A stretch of DNA of 64,000 nt from Streptomyces sp. CB03234 (GTDB taxonomy: Bacteria > Actinomycetota > Actinomycetes > Streptomycetales > Streptomycetaceae): the NCBI RefSeq assembly GCF_001905885.1, contig NZ_LIYH01000006.1, forward strand, positions 124,001 through 188,000, given 5' to 3'. Each line of letters starts with the position of its first letter. Position 1 is the stretch's first letter. Positions 33,432 through 43,500 of the stretch are shown piece by piece. The notes below the pieces were generated by a model that saw only the letters and a program-made list of their open reading frames with translations, was not told the DNA's origin and made no database searches. The translations under genes and the position numbers were made by a program.

Positions 33432-33659
33432 CCCCCCGGGGCCGCCCGGGCGGTCGGCTCACCGTCCCGGCGGGGCGCCCACCGGGGCCGCCCGCCCGGC
33501 GTGGCGCTCCGGGGCGTCCCGGCGCGGGGGCGTGCCGTGGGGGCCGCTCCCGGGTGTCGTGTCCTGGGCTGCGCGTCCCCCTCCCGGGCGCGGCCCCGCT
33601 CCCGGTCGCCGAGGCGCGACGGCGGTGGCCGAAACCGGCCGGCAGGCACAATGGCCCCC

Positions 33660-34301
33660 ATGGCCTCGCATCCTTCCGCCCCGACGGTCGGCTTCGACCT
33701 CGACATGACCCTGATCGACTCCCGCCCCGGCATCCGCGCCGCCTACCGGGCGCTGTCCGCCGAATCGGGCGTGTGGATCGACGCCGACCTGGCCGTCACC
33801 CGCCTCGGACCACCCCTCGAACAGGAGCTCGCGCACTGGTTCCCGGCCGACCGGATCCAGGAGATGGGCGACCGCTACCGCGAGATCTACCCCACGTACG
33901 CCATCGAGCCGACCCTCGCGATGCCCGGCGCGAAGGATGCGATTCAAGCCGTTCGCGCGGCGGGCGGCCGGGCCGTCGTCGTCACCGCCAAGCACGAGCC
34001 GAACGCCAAGCTCCACCTCGCCCACCTGGGCATGGAACCCGACGCGGTGATCGGCTGGCTGTGGGCCGAGGCCAAGGCCGAGGCGCTGCGCGAACACGGC
34101 GCGAGCGTGTACGTCGGCGACCACACCGGCGACGTACGCGGCGCCCGCACGGCCGGCGCGCTCGCCGTCTCCCTACCCACCGGACCGTGCGACGCCGACG
34201 AGCTGCGGGCGGCCGGCGCGGACGTCGTCCTGCCCGACCTGACGGCCTTTCCCGCCTGGTGGGACGCCTACAGGGCGGGCCGGGCGGCCGACTTGGCCTG
34301 A
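33660..34301 (+). CDS. HAD-superfamily phosphatase
   Basis: A 213-residue HAD hydrolase. The nucleophile and acid are Asp13 and Asp15 in FDLDMTLID. The cap follows (residues about 20-85), then the Thr/Lys motif VVTAKHEPN and the final acidic motif VGDHTGD. Probably dephosphorylates a small phosphorylated metabolite. ATG 33660 is preferred over ATG 33651 because CACAAT lies 7 bp before it and the protein then begins just before the first strand. The 228 bp upstream are GC-rich without a recognised gene. The end overlaps the convergent small membrane gene by 34 bp. Confidence 0.9.
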   Translation: MASHPSAPTVGFDLDMTLIDSRPGIRAAYRALSAESGVWIDADLAVTRLGPPLEQELAHWFPADRIQEMGDRYREIYPTYAIEPTLAMPGAKDAIQAVRAAGGRAVVVTAKHEPNAKLHLAHLGMEPDAVIGWLWAEAKAEALREHGASVYVGDHTGDVRGARTAGALAVSLPTGPCDADELRAAGADVVLPDLTAFPAWWDAYRAGRAADLA

Positions 34302-34528
34302 CGGCGCTGGGCGGCGATCGAGCGCAGCACGCCGGCGCCGGCGATCAGGAAGCCGACGCCCATGAGCATGCAGACCGCGTACGCGATCGTCGGGAACGGA
34401 TCGGTGCCCAGAAACAGTGGTGCCATGGTGACGAGAGTGGCCACGGCGCCGACGATGAAGACGATCCCGCCGGCCCGGACGAGGCCGTCACCGGGGGCGG
34501 CGCCGCTCGCGGGGGTTTCACTATGCAT
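34268..34528 (-). CDS. Small two-helix membrane protein
   Basis: An 86-residue protein with two membrane helices (GGIVFIVGAVATLVTMAPLF and AYAVCMLMGVGFLIAGAGVL) and a basic C-terminal tail. Function unknown. TACCCT is 6 bp before the ATG at 34528 with no Shine-Dalgarno, consistent with a leaderless mRNA. Its last 34 bp are antisense to the end of the HAD gene. Confidence 0.8.
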   Translation of the reverse strand: MHSETPASGAAPGDGLVRAGGIVFIVGAVATLVTMAPLFLGTDPFPTIAYAVCMLMGVGFLIAGAGVLRSIAAQRRQAKSAARPAL

Positions 34529-34573
34529 TCGGCCAGGGTAGTTCCCTGGCCGGAGGAACAGACCGGCGACGTC

Positions 34574-34601
34574 TTGTCACCAGCCCCTGGACCATTAGCC
34601 T
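34574..34601 (+). promoter_or_regulatory. Candidate promoter of the second cold-shock gene
   Basis: TTGTCA (34574-34579) and TAGCCT (34596-34601) with a 16-bp spacer, about 83 bp before the GTG at 34685. This leaves a leader of roughly 75 nt that includes a small GC hairpin near 34610-34632. Confidence 0.45.
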
Positions 34602-34684
34602 TGGTCATGGCGGGCTGCCCGAGCGGCCCGCTGTAGTGCTATCCAGAGCCAGTTTTCTTATCGAGTACGAGGACGAGGACAGAC

Positions 34685-35068
34685 GTGCCTACCGGCAAGG
34701 TCAAGTGGTTCAACAGCGAGAAGGGCTTCGGCTTTCTCTCCCGCGACGACGGCGGCGACGTCTTCGTGCACTCGTCGGTGCTCCCTGCCGGAGTCGACGC
34801 CCTGAAGCCCGGCCAGCGCGTCGAATTCGGCGTGGTCGCGGGCCAGCGCGGCGACCAGGCGCTTTCGGTGACGGTCCTCGACCCGACCCCGTCGGTCGCG
34901 GCGGCGCAGCGGCGCAAACCGGACGAACTGGCGTCGATCGTTCAGGACCTGACGACGCTGCTGGAGAACATCACCCCGATGCTGGAGCGCGGCCGCTACC
35001 CCGACAAGGTCCACGGCAAGAAGATCGCCGGCCTGCTGCGGGCGGTGGCGGACCAGCTGGACGTCTAG
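34685..35068 (+). CDS. Cold-shock domain protein with helical C-terminal extension
   Basis: A 127-residue protein. Residues 1-67 are a cold-shock domain with RNP1 KGFGFL and RNP2 VFVHS. The C-terminal half (RKPDELASIVQDLTTLLENI, KVHGKKIAGLLRAVADQLDV) is predicted helical and may mediate dimerisation. The length is almost twice that of simple Csp proteins; this two-part form is common in actinomycetes. The GTG start has GAGGACGAGGAC upstream. It reads toward, and is convergent with, mqnD. Confidence 0.93.
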   Translation: MPTGKVKWFNSEKGFGFLSRDDGGDVFVHSSVLPAGVDALKPGQRVEFGVVAGQRGDQALSVTVLDPTPSVAAAQRRKPDELASIVQDLTTLLENITPMLERGRYPDKVHGKKIAGLLRAVADQLDV

Positions 35069-35125
35069 TCCGGACTTCCGTCCTGACGGCCGCCCCCGCA
35101 CTGCTTCGCAGGCGCCGGGCGGCCG

Positions 35126-35968
35126 TTACGCGAACGACAGCGCGTCGGGGCCCAGGGGCGGCACCAGCCCCTCGGCCGCCGCGCGGGTCAGCAGGCCGCG
35201 CACGGCCGCGTAGCCGTCCTCGCCGAGGTCGGCCGTGAATTCGTTGACGTACAGGCCGATGTGCTGATCGGCCACGGCCGGGTCCATCTCCTGGGCGTGT
35301 TCGCGTACGTACGGGCGTGACGCCTCCGGGTCGTCCCAGGCCATGCGGACCGACGCGCGCGCCGACTCGGCGAGCAGCTTCAGCGTGTCCGCGCCCAGCG
35401 ACCGCTTGGCGATGATCGCGCCCAGCGGGATCGGCAGGCCCGTCGTGGACTCCCAGTGCTCGCCCATGTCGGCGAGGCGGTGCAGCCCGTAGCCCTGGTA
35501 CGTGAACCGGGCCTCGTGGATGACCAGCCCCGCGTCGACCTTGCCGTCCCGTACGGCCGGCATGATCTCGTGGAACGACATCACCACGACCCCGCCGACG
35601 CCCCCCGGGACGACGTCCGCCGCCCAGAGGCGGAAGAGCAGGTACGCGGTGGAGCGCTCGCTCGGCACCGCGACCGTCTTCCCCGCCAGGTCCAGGTCCG
35701 GCTCGCGCGTGAGGACCAGCGGGCCGCAGCCACGGCCCAGCGCGCCCCCGCACGGCAGCAGGGCGTACTCGTCCAGGACCCAGGGCAGCGCGGCGTACGA
35801 CACCTTCAGGACGTCCAGCTCACCGCGCTCGGCCATGCCGTTCGTCACGTCGATGTCCGCGAACGTCACATCCAGCTCCGGCGCGCCCGGCACGAGGCCG
35901 TGCGCCCAGGCGTGGAAGACGAACGTGTCGTTGGGGCACGGGGAGTACGCGATCCTCACGGGCCTCAC
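35126..35968 (-). CDS. mqnD: 1,4-dihydroxy-6-naphthoate synthase
   Basis: A 280-residue periplasmic-binding-protein-like enzyme of the futalosine menaquinone pathway that converts cyclic dehypoxanthinyl futalosine to 1,4-dihydroxy-6-naphthoate. The family start RIAYSPCPNDTFVFHAW is clear, as are DVTFADIDVTN and the LKVSYAALPW region. The GTG at 35968 overlaps the mqnB stop by four bases, so both are co-translated. The rest of the pathway (mqnA, mqnC, mqnE) is not in the window. Confidence 0.94.
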   Translation of the reverse strand: MRPVRIAYSPCPNDTFVFHAWAHGLVPGAPELDVTFADIDVTNGMAERGELDVLKVSYAALPWVLDEYALLPCGGALGRGCGPLVLTREPDLDLAGKTVAVPSERSTAYLLFRLWAADVVPGGVGGVVVMSFHEIMPAVRDGKVDAGLVIHEARFTYQGYGLHRLADMGEHWESTTGLPIPLGAIIAKRSLGADTLKLLAESARASVRMAWDDPEASRPYVREHAQEMDPAVADQHIGLYVNEFTADLGEDGYAAVRGLLTRAAAEGLVPPLGPDALSFA

Positions 35969-36777
35969 AGATCCTCCAGGAAGACGGTGGTGCCGAGCAG
36001 CTGGAAGGCGTACCGCAGCGAGTCCAGCGCCTGGCCGATCCGCCAGGCGGAGCGGTCGCGCGGGCCGACGGCGTTGGACACGGCGCGGATCTCGACGACG
36101 GGCACGCCATGTGCGGTGGCCGCCTCGGCGACCCCGAACCCCTCCATCGCCTCCGCCGCCGCGTGGGGATGGCGGGCGATCAGCTCGGCGGTGCGGGTGG
36201 CGGTACCGGTGACCGTGGACACGGTCAGGACGGGCGCGACGACGTGCGGCTGCCCGCCCTCGTACAGGGCCTTGGCGATCCGGTCGGTCAGCCCGGGGGG
36301 TGGGGTGTGGACGGAGCGGCCGAAGCCCAGCTCCTCGACGGCGAGGTACCCGTCGGGCGTGTCGGCGCCCAGGTCGGCGGCGACGATCGCGTCGGACACG
36401 ACGACCGTCCCGAGCGGCGCGTGCGGGTCGAACCCGCCGCCGATGCCGGCCGAGACGACCAGGTCGTACGCGTACGGGGCGCCGGCGAGCGCACTGGTGG
36501 CCCCGACGGCGGCGGCCGCGGGCCCGACGCCGACGGCGACGACGTCGACAACGGCCCCGTACGGCGCGTCGGTCCCGCCCGGGCCGAGGGCGCCGAGCGC
36601 CATGGCGTCAGCGGGCGCGCCCGGTACGGGGACGCCGTACCGCCCTCCCCAGGGCAGGTGGGTCAGCGTGTGGCCGGACGGCAGCACGCGCGGCGGGCCG
36701 ACGGGGACGAAGCCCGCAAGGCCGGCGGTGACGGAGTCCGACTCCGCCGCCACCGCCGTCACGACCAGGACCCGCAG
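35965..36777 (-). CDS. mqnB: Futalosine hydrolase
   Basis: About 270 residues of nucleoside-phosphorylase fold; releases hypoxanthine from futalosine in menaquinone synthesis. Key stretches are VVSAGIGGGFDP, the catalytic-region EAMEGFGVAEAATAHG and VEIRAVSNAVGPRDR. A start at GTG 36762 would remove the first beta strand (RVLVVTAVAAE). A CTG at 36777, two bases after the upstream stop and 8 bp after AAGGAA, restores it, so a rare CTG start is preferred. Coupled to mqnD by GTGA. Confidence 0.88.
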   Translation of the reverse strand: MRVLVVTAVAAESDSVTAGLAGFVPVGPPRVLPSGHTLTHLPWGGRYGVPVPGAPADAMALGALGPGGTDAPYGAVVDVVAVGVGPAAAAVGATSALAGAPYAYDLVVSAGIGGGFDPHAPLGTVVVSDAIVAADLGADTPDGYLAVEELGFGRSVHTPPPGLTDRIAKALYEGGQPHVVAPVLTVSTVTGTATRTAELIARHPHAAAEAMEGFGVAEAATAHGVPVVEIRAVSNAVGPRDRSAWRIGQALDSLRYAFQLLGTTVFLEDL

Positions 36778-36779
36778 CG

Positions 36780-37262
36780 TCAGGATTCCTTCTTCAGCTC
36801 GAAGTGCCAGATGCCCGTCAGCTTCTTGCCGCTCGTCTCGACGATGCTGATCTGCGCCGAGTTCGCCGTCTCACCGGTCTGGCTGGAGAGGAAGGCGTTG
36901 GCCGGGATCGTCCGGTACGTCTTCTTGTACGGCTCCTGCTCGGCCCGCTGGCCGCCGATGAACAGCGTCCAGCCGTTCTCGGCGATCTCCGGGTCGACAC
37001 CGAAGAGGATCCGGTCGTCCGCCGAGACGGTGATGGTCTTCTCGGCCTTCTTGTCCAGGCAGGGCTGGATCTGCGACTCCTTGATCGCTTCGCCGTCGTT
37101 GTAGCAGGTCGCTTCGGTGTGGACCGAGTCGGACCCGACCGTCACGGTCGCGAGCGGGGTCGGCTTGGCGCCACATGCGGAGAGTACGAGGAGTCCGGCG
37201 GAGACGGCACCCAGAGCGACACCGGCCCGGCGGGCCTTACCGGAAAAGAACGCAACGGTCAT
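36780..37262 (-). CDS. DUF2771-like lipoprotein
   Basis: A 160-residue predicted lipoprotein. The N-terminal signal ends in a lipobox (LSACGAKPT, lipidated Cys at about residue 30). The mature domain contains a Cys pair (TCYND, QPCLDKK) and a beta-rich C-terminus. Resembles DUF2771 proteins, which sit next to mqnB in Streptomyces as remembered. Function unknown. TAGCCT lies 7 bp before the ATG, suggesting a leaderless transcript that continues into mqnB-mqnD. Confidence 0.82.
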   Translation of the reverse strand: MTVAFFSGKARRAGVALGAVSAGLLVLSACGAKPTPLATVTVGSDSVHTEATCYNDGEAIKESQIQPCLDKKAEKTITVSADDRILFGVDPEIAENGWTLFIGGQRAEQEPYKKTYRTIPANAFLSSQTGETANSAQISIVETSGKKLTGIWHFELKKES

Positions 37263-37289
37263 GGGGCGAAGGCTATACGTCGGCCCGGG

Positions 37290-38627
37290 TCACGCCACGC
37301 GGGGGTGCGGCGTGCCGCGCCGCGCCGCCACCAGCAGGCCCCGTACGGTCACCACCACGCCCAGCGCCAGGATCCCCGCCGCCACCGACATGCCGAGGGT
37401 GCCGTTCAGCGGCAGGGCGATGCCGATCGCGCCGCCCACCACCCACGACATCTGCAGCAGCGTCTCCGAGCGGGCGAAGGCGGAGGTGCGGACGACTTCC
37501 GGCACGTCCCGCTGGATCATCGCGTCCAGCGACAGCTTCGACAGGGCCTGCGACAGCCCCGCCACCGCGCCCAGGGCCGCGACCGCCACCCCGCCGAAGA
37601 ACGCCGCCGCCACGATCGCCGCCGACATCGCGAGCGTCAGCATCGTCGCGACGATCAGCTCCGGCGCCCGGGACCTGAGCAGCGCGCCGACCGCCGTACC
37701 GCACGCGTTGCCGACGCCCGCCGCCACGCCGACGATGCCCAACGACACCGCCGCGCTCTGCCCCGACAGCGGATGCTCCCGCAGCAGGAAGGCGAGGAAG
37801 AAGATCAGGAAGCCGGACAGCACCCGGTGCGCGGCGTTCGCCTGGAGGCCGTGCAGGACGGACGGGCCGACCGTGCGGAGGCTCGGCCTCTGCTCGCCGT
37901 GCGTCAGCATGTGCGCCTTGCGCTCGCCCTTCGCCGAGTCCACCTTGTGCGGCATCGACAGCGCCAGGAACGTTCCTCCGGCGAACAGCACGCACGCCCC
38001 GTACAGCGGCCACTGCGGCCCGATCTGCTGCAACCCCACCCCGGCGGGCGCGGCGATGCCCGTCGCCAGCAGACCGGCGAGGGTGACCCGGGAGTTCGCC
38101 TTCACCAGGGAGAAGCCGTGCGGCAGGAGTCTCGGTACGACGGCGCTGCGCACCACCCCGTACGCCTTCGACGCGACCAGCACGCCGAGCGCCGCCGGAT
38201 ACAGCTCCAGGTCACCGGTGGCGACCGCGCCCGACAGGGCGATGGCGAGCACCACCCTGGTGCCCATCGCGCCCGCCATCGCCGCGCGCCGGCCGTGCGG
38301 GATGCGGTCCAGCAGTGGGCCGATGACGGGCGCGAGGAGGGTGAACGGGGCCATCGTGATGGCCAGGTACAGCGCCACCCGGCCGCGGGCCTCGTCGGTC
38401 GGAACGGAGAAGAAGACCGTGGAGGCGAGGGCGACGGTGATCATGACGTCACCTGCGCCGTTCACGGCGTGCAGCTCGATCAGTTTGCCGAGACCCGATT
38501 CGCCCGCGCCATGGGCGTGCGTCGCTTTTCGGATACCGCGCGCCGTGCCCGTGAACGGCAGGTGAAGGGCACGGCCCACCCGCCGGCCCGCCCTCTGGAG
38601 CGGCCCGGCATCGTCGGACGACCTCAC
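37290..38627 (-). CDS. MFS transporter
   Basis: About 445 residues with 12 predicted membrane helices following a cytoplasmic N-terminal stretch of about 45 residues. The central loop KVDSAKGERKAHMLTHGEQRP separates the two halves. No motif identifies the substrate; relatives are annotated simply as MFS. The GTG at 38627 is preceded by GAGGTGG and gives the best start. It ends 27 bp before the DUF2771 gene on the same strand. Confidence 0.83.
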   Translation of the reverse strand: MRSSDDAGPLQRAGRRVGRALHLPFTGTARGIRKATHAHGAGESGLGKLIELHAVNGAGDVMITVALASTVFFSVPTDEARGRVALYLAITMAPFTLLAPVIGPLLDRIPHGRRAAMAGAMGTRVVLAIALSGAVATGDLELYPAALGVLVASKAYGVVRSAVVPRLLPHGFSLVKANSRVTLAGLLATGIAAPAGVGLQQIGPQWPLYGACVLFAGGTFLALSMPHKVDSAKGERKAHMLTHGEQRPSLRTVGPSVLHGLQANAAHRVLSGFLIFFLAFLLREHPLSGQSAAVSLGIVGVAAGVGNACGTAVGALLRSRAPELIVATMLTLAMSAAIVAAAFFGGVAVAALGAVAGLSQALSKLSLDAMIQRDVPEVVRTSAFARSETLLQMSWVVGGAIGIALPLNGTLGMSVAAGILALGVVVTVRGLLVAARRGTPHPRVA

Positions 38628-38922
38628 GGTTGCCACCTCGTCATAGTGCCCCAGCAGCCCCTTCTGCGAACCGTGATGAGGGCTACTTGGGGCGGGCAGG
38701 TGGGCGGCGGGCTGCGGAGGGGGTAGCGTGCGTGGCGCGCCACCGGCGGAAGTTCTCGGCCGCGCGCCTCTTCGGCATCCCGCAGAATGGATGACGATAG
38801 GTGTGCCCGAGACACGTCGGGCGCGGACGTCGATGCGGCCCGTTGGTCCGCTCCGCCCGCCGCCCGTACATCGCGAATCGGCCGGCGCACCTGTGAGACG
38901 GCGTAGGAGATGAGCGAGACCT

Positions 38923-39846
38923 GTGAGTGCTGCGACGACGCGAAGCCGTACTGCGCGTACCCCCGCCCCCGACCGCCTGTGCGCCGAGGCGGTGGACCTC
39001 GCCCGGGAGGCGGCCGAGGAGGTCGCCGCACCCGGGGTGGTGGGTGAGCACACGGGGGTCGTGGCGGAGGGCGACCGGGTCGTCACGCACTTCTTCGAGT
39101 GCCAGGAGCCCGGGTACCGGGGCTGGCGCTGGGCGGTGACCGTGGCCCGCGCGTCCCGCGCGAAGCTCGTCACGCTCGACGAGACGGTGCTGCTGCCGGG
39201 GCCCGATGCCCTGCTCGCGCCCGAGTGGGTGCCGTGGAGCGAACGGCTGCGGCCCGGTGACCTCGGGCCCGGCGACCTGCTGCCGACCGAGCAGGACGAC
39301 CTCCGCCTGGAGCCCGGGTACACCGGCGAGGACGCGCCGCCGCCGAACTCCCCCGTCTCGGAGGAGATGGCCGAGCTCGTCGACGCCGAGGACGCCGACC
39401 TCGTCACCCGTACGCCCTCGCGCGGCACCATCGCGGCCGTCGCGGAGGAGCTGGGTCTGCGGCGGGCGCGGGTCCTTTCCCGGTACGGGCTGCACGTCGC
39501 GGCCGACCGGTGGGAAGAGGGGTACGGCGCGAAGACCCCGATGGCCCAGGCCGCCCCGGCGTCGTGCGTGACGTGCGGGTTCCTGATGCCGCTGGGCGGG
39601 TCCCTGAAGCAGGCGTTCGGCGTGTGCGCCAACGAGTTCTCGCCGGCGGACGGGCACGTGGTGTCGCTGACGTACGGCTGCGGCGGGCACTCCGAGGCGG
39701 CCGTCATGCCCAAGCCGCCGCGGCCGGCGCCGCCGGTCCTGGACTCGATGGGCGCCGACGAGTTCCCGCTGCGCCCCGCCCGCGACAGCGGCTCGGTCCC
39801 CCCGGTGTCCCCGGACGCCGCCTCCGAGGACCTGGGCCACAGCTAG
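38923..39846 (+). CDS. DUF3027 domain protein
   Basis: A 307-residue actinobacterial DUF3027 protein of unknown function. Recognisable segments are CAEAVDLAREAAEEVA, VVTHFFECQEPGYRGWRWAVTV, LLAPEWVPWSERLRPGD and ASCVTCGFLMPLGGSLKQAFGVCANEFSP, with a CVTC...C pattern that could bind metal. The GTG at 38923 is preferred; AGGAG lies 13 bp upstream. The 295-bp gap to the divergent MFS gene shows no clear promoter. Confidence 0.87.
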   Translation: MSAATTRSRTARTPAPDRLCAEAVDLAREAAEEVAAPGVVGEHTGVVAEGDRVVTHFFECQEPGYRGWRWAVTVARASRAKLVTLDETVLLPGPDALLAPEWVPWSERLRPGDLGPGDLLPTEQDDLRLEPGYTGEDAPPPNSPVSEEMAELVDAEDADLVTRTPSRGTIAAVAEELGLRRARVLSRYGLHVAADRWEEGYGAKTPMAQAAPASCVTCGFLMPLGGSLKQAFGVCANEFSPADGHVVSLTYGCGGHSEAAVMPKPPRPAPPVLDSMGADEFPLRPARDSGSVPPVSPDAASEDLGHS

Positions 39847-40502
39847 CCCACCCCCCGCGCGGGGGCGCCCTCACGGCCGGCCCCGGCGGGCCGCGCCCCG
39901 CAGGCCCACGCCTGGGCCGGTCGCCGCCCCGGCGGGGTGCGCGGTTCGGGGGTCGCCCGTGCGCGGGGGCGTGCCGTGGCTTGCTCCAGGCCCACGCCTG
40001 GGCCGGTCGCCGTTTCGGCGGGGTGCGCCCGTGCGCGGGGTGCGCCCTGCGGGGTCGCCCGTGCGCGTTACGTGTGCCGTTGGGTCCGCTCCGTGGGGCG
40101 TGTCCTGGGCTCTCCTTCGCAAGCTCAGTCGTTTTACGCCCAGAACACGCCCCACTGCGCGTCCCCCTTCGGGGTGGGCCCAAGAGGCCCACGGTTACGC
40201 CCGGCTCCGATCACGGCTCCCGCCCGTGCCTGTGCGGTTCGCCGTCCGTCGGGGGCGCCCGGCCCTCTCGCGGCGCGAAGCCGCCGTGCCCCGGGGCGAG
40301 GGGCGTCAGCCCCCACATACGACAACCTGCCCCGTCAGGGGTCCGGGGGCGGAGCCACCGGTTCAGGGAAGGGGCGGGGTGGGGGACAGAGCCCGGCCGC
40401 CCTCCAAGGGGCGCCCGGGGCCGAGGCCCCGGTTGGACTGCGGCACGCGGTACCTTCGGGCCCCGTAACAACAAGCACAAGTCCAAGAGAGCGGAGCACG
40501 AC
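39847..40502. repeat. 656-bp non-coding region with direct and inverted repeats
   Basis: A unit CAGGCCCACGCCTGGGCCGG followed by TCGCCG, three variable bases and CGGCGGGGTGCGC occurs twice within 39900-40030. An 18-bp arm GTGGGGCGTGTCCTGGGC (40093-40110) is mirrored at 40138-40155 with one mismatch around a 27-nt loop. The phrases GCGCGGGGGCGTGCCGTGG and GTGTCCTGGGCT also occur near 33520-33575, so it belongs to a dispersed GC-rich repeat family. No gene is supported. Confidence 0.7.
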
Positions 40503-43500
40503 GTGAGCGTGAGGGCGACGGCGACCGATGGGGCCGACCCGTTCGGGACCGCGCGGCTGCGGCGTGGGGTGCTCGACGCGTGGGGCGCCGGGCCCGCGCG
40601 GTTCCGGGAGGACGCCAACGCCGAGGAGGACCTGGCGCTCGGCGGCTACCGAGACCGCCTGGTGGTCGAGCTGGCCCAGAACGCCGCCGACGCCGCCGCC
40701 CGCGCGGGGGTCCCGGGGCGGCTGAGGCTCACGTTGCACGCCGCCGGCGCCGACGGCCCCGCCGTACTCGCCGCGGCCAACACGGGCGCGCCCCTGGACG
40801 CGACCGGTGTCGAGTCGCTGAGCACGCTGCGCGCGTCCGCCAAGCGGGAGGGGCACGAGGGCGCGGTCGGCCGGTTCGGTGTCGGGTTCGCCGCGGTGCT
40901 GGCGGTGAGCGACGAGCCGGCGATCGTGGGCCGGCACGGGGGCGTGCGGTGGTCGCTGCGCGAGGCCCGCGAGATGGCCGCCGAGGCCGCGCAGGCCAGC
41001 CCCGGCCTGGGCGACGAGCTGCGCCGCCGCGACGGCCACGTACCGCTGCTGCGGCTGCCGCTGCCCGCCGAGGGCACCGCGCCGGAGGGGTACGACACGG
41101 TGGTGATCCTGCCGCTGCGGGACGCCGCCGCCGTGGACCTGGCCGAGCGGCTGCTCGCCGGGATCGACGACGCGCTGCTGCTGACCTTGCCGGGGCTCAC
41201 CGAGGTCGTCGTCGAGACGCCGGGTGGGCGGCGCGTCCTGACGCGTACGCAGCAGGACGCGTACGTACACATCGAGGACAGTGACGGGGGCACCAGGCGC
41301 TGGCGGACCGTCAGCCACCAGGGCGGCATCGACGCCGAGCTGCTGAAGGACCGGCCCGTCGAGGAGCGCCTGCGGCCCCACTGGGCGGTCACCTGGGCCG
41401 TGCCCGTGGACGACGAGGGCGCGCCCGTCCGCCCCCGTACCGCAGCCGTGGTGCACGCGCCGACGCCCACCGACGAGCCGCTGGGCATCCCGGCGCTGCT
41501 CATCGCGACGTTCCCGCTGGACACCACCCGCCGCCACCCGGCGCCCGGTCCGCTCACCGACTTCCTGGTGCGGCGCGCGGCCGACGCGTACGCCGAGCTG
41601 CTGGCCGAGTGGCGACCCGTGTCGACGGGGACGATCGACCTGGTGCCTGGGCCGCTCGGCAAGGGCGCCCTGGACGGGGAGATCCGGGGCGCCGTGCTGG
41701 AGCTGCTGCCGCGCGTGGCGTTCCTGGAACCGGCGGCGGCCACGGAGGAGCTCCACGCGCTGCGCCCGTTCGAGGCGGAGGTCGTCGAGGGCGCGGGCGC
41801 CGACACCGTACGCGTCCTGGCGGAGGTCCTGCCGACGCTGCTGCCCGCCGGTCTTGAGCGCCGTACCGAGCTGCGCGCCCTGGGCGTGGCCCGCCTCCCC
41901 CTCGGCGACGCGATCGACCGGCTGGCGGGCACCGAGCGCACCCCCGAGTGGTGGCACCGGCTGTACGAGTCGCTCGCGGGTGTCGACCCCGACCGGCTGA
42001 CCGGCCTGCCCGTGCCGCTCGTCGGTGGCCGTACCGCGACCGGCCCCCGGCACGTCCTGCTGCCGCTGCCGGACACCCCGACCGACCTGACGAGGCTCGG
42101 CCTGAAGGTCGCCCACCCGGACGCCGCTCACCCCCTCCTGGAGAAGCTGGGTGCCCTGCCCGCCACCCCGCGCGCGGTGCTCACCACGCCGCAGGTGCGG
42201 GCCGCCGTCGCCGCATCGCTGGACGCGGCGGAGGTGTGGGACGAGGAGGCACTCGACGCCGAGGAGCTGGCGGACACCGTCCTCGCGCTCGTACGCGACG
42301 CCGGTCTGGAGCCGGGCGACGAGCCGTGGCTGGGGGCGCTCGCGCTGCCCGACGAGGACGGGGAGCTCGCCCCGGCCGGTGAACTGGTGCTGCCGGGCGG
42401 TGACTTCGCCGCCGTCATGGGTGAAGGGGAACTCGCGCTGGCCGATGCCGAGTTGGCCGAGCGCTGGGGCGAGCAGCCGCTCGCCGCGTGCGGCGTGCTC
42501 GCGAACTTCGCCCTCGTACGCGCCACCGACGTCGTCCTAGACCCGGACGAACTGGAGCCCGGCGACGGGGACTTCCCCGAGCCGGACGACGTCGGGCTGC
42601 TGGACGCCGTCGACGTGTGGTGCGAGGACGTCCTGGACCGGCTGCCCGAGACGCCGGTGCCGCCGGTTGCGACCGAGATCGTCGCCGTGCGGGACCTGGA
42701 GCTGGTCGACGACGACGCCTGGCCCCGGGCGCTGGCGCTGCTCGCCAGGCCGCCGTTGCGCGACGCGCTGACCCAGCCGGTGCGCGTCCTGCTGCCGGAC
42801 GGCACGACCGAGACGGTCCGCTCGTACACCGCGTGGTGGCTGCGCGACCACCCGGTGCTGGACGGCCGCCGTCCGGCCGGGCTGCGCGCCGCCGGGGCGG
42901 ACCCGCTGCTGGAGGGCCTGTACGACCCGGCCGACACGACCGGTTTCGCCGACGCGCAGGTGCTGCGCGCCCTGGGCGTACGCACCTCCGTCGCCGCGCT
43001 CCTCGACGAGCCGGGCGGCGCCGCCGAGCTGCTGGGCCGCCTCGCCGACCCGGAGCGGGAGGTGACCGGCGCCCAGCTGCACGGCCTGTACACGGCCCTC
43101 GCGGACCTCGACCCCGAGCAGGTCACCCTCCCCGACGAGCTGCGCGCCGTCGTCGACGGCGAGGTACGGGTGGTGGACGCCGCCGACGCGCTGGTCGCCG
43201 ACGCGCCCGACCTGCTGCCCCTCACCGAGGGCCGGCCGCTGCTGCCGGTGGCCCCGGCGCGGGCGGCGGACCTGGCGGAGCTGCTCCAGGTGCGGCGGCT
43301 GAGCGAGGAGGTCGAGGCGGAGGTCACGTCGGACGGAGAGGAGCACGACGTACCGGAGTCGGTGCACGCCCTCCTCGGGCCGGGCACGCCCGCGACGTAC
43401 ATCGAGCACGAGGAGCTGCGCGCGGGGGGCGTCGAACTGGACTGGCGCCGCACCCCGGACGGCACCGTCCACGCGGCCACCCTGGAGGGTGTGGCGGCGG

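Noticed and set aside
38910..39000. Cys-rich alternative N-terminus (MSETCECCDDAKPYC) overlapping the DUF3027 start
   Set aside because: The frame soon becomes low-complexity Arg/Gly, and the GTG at 38923 gives the family N-terminus.
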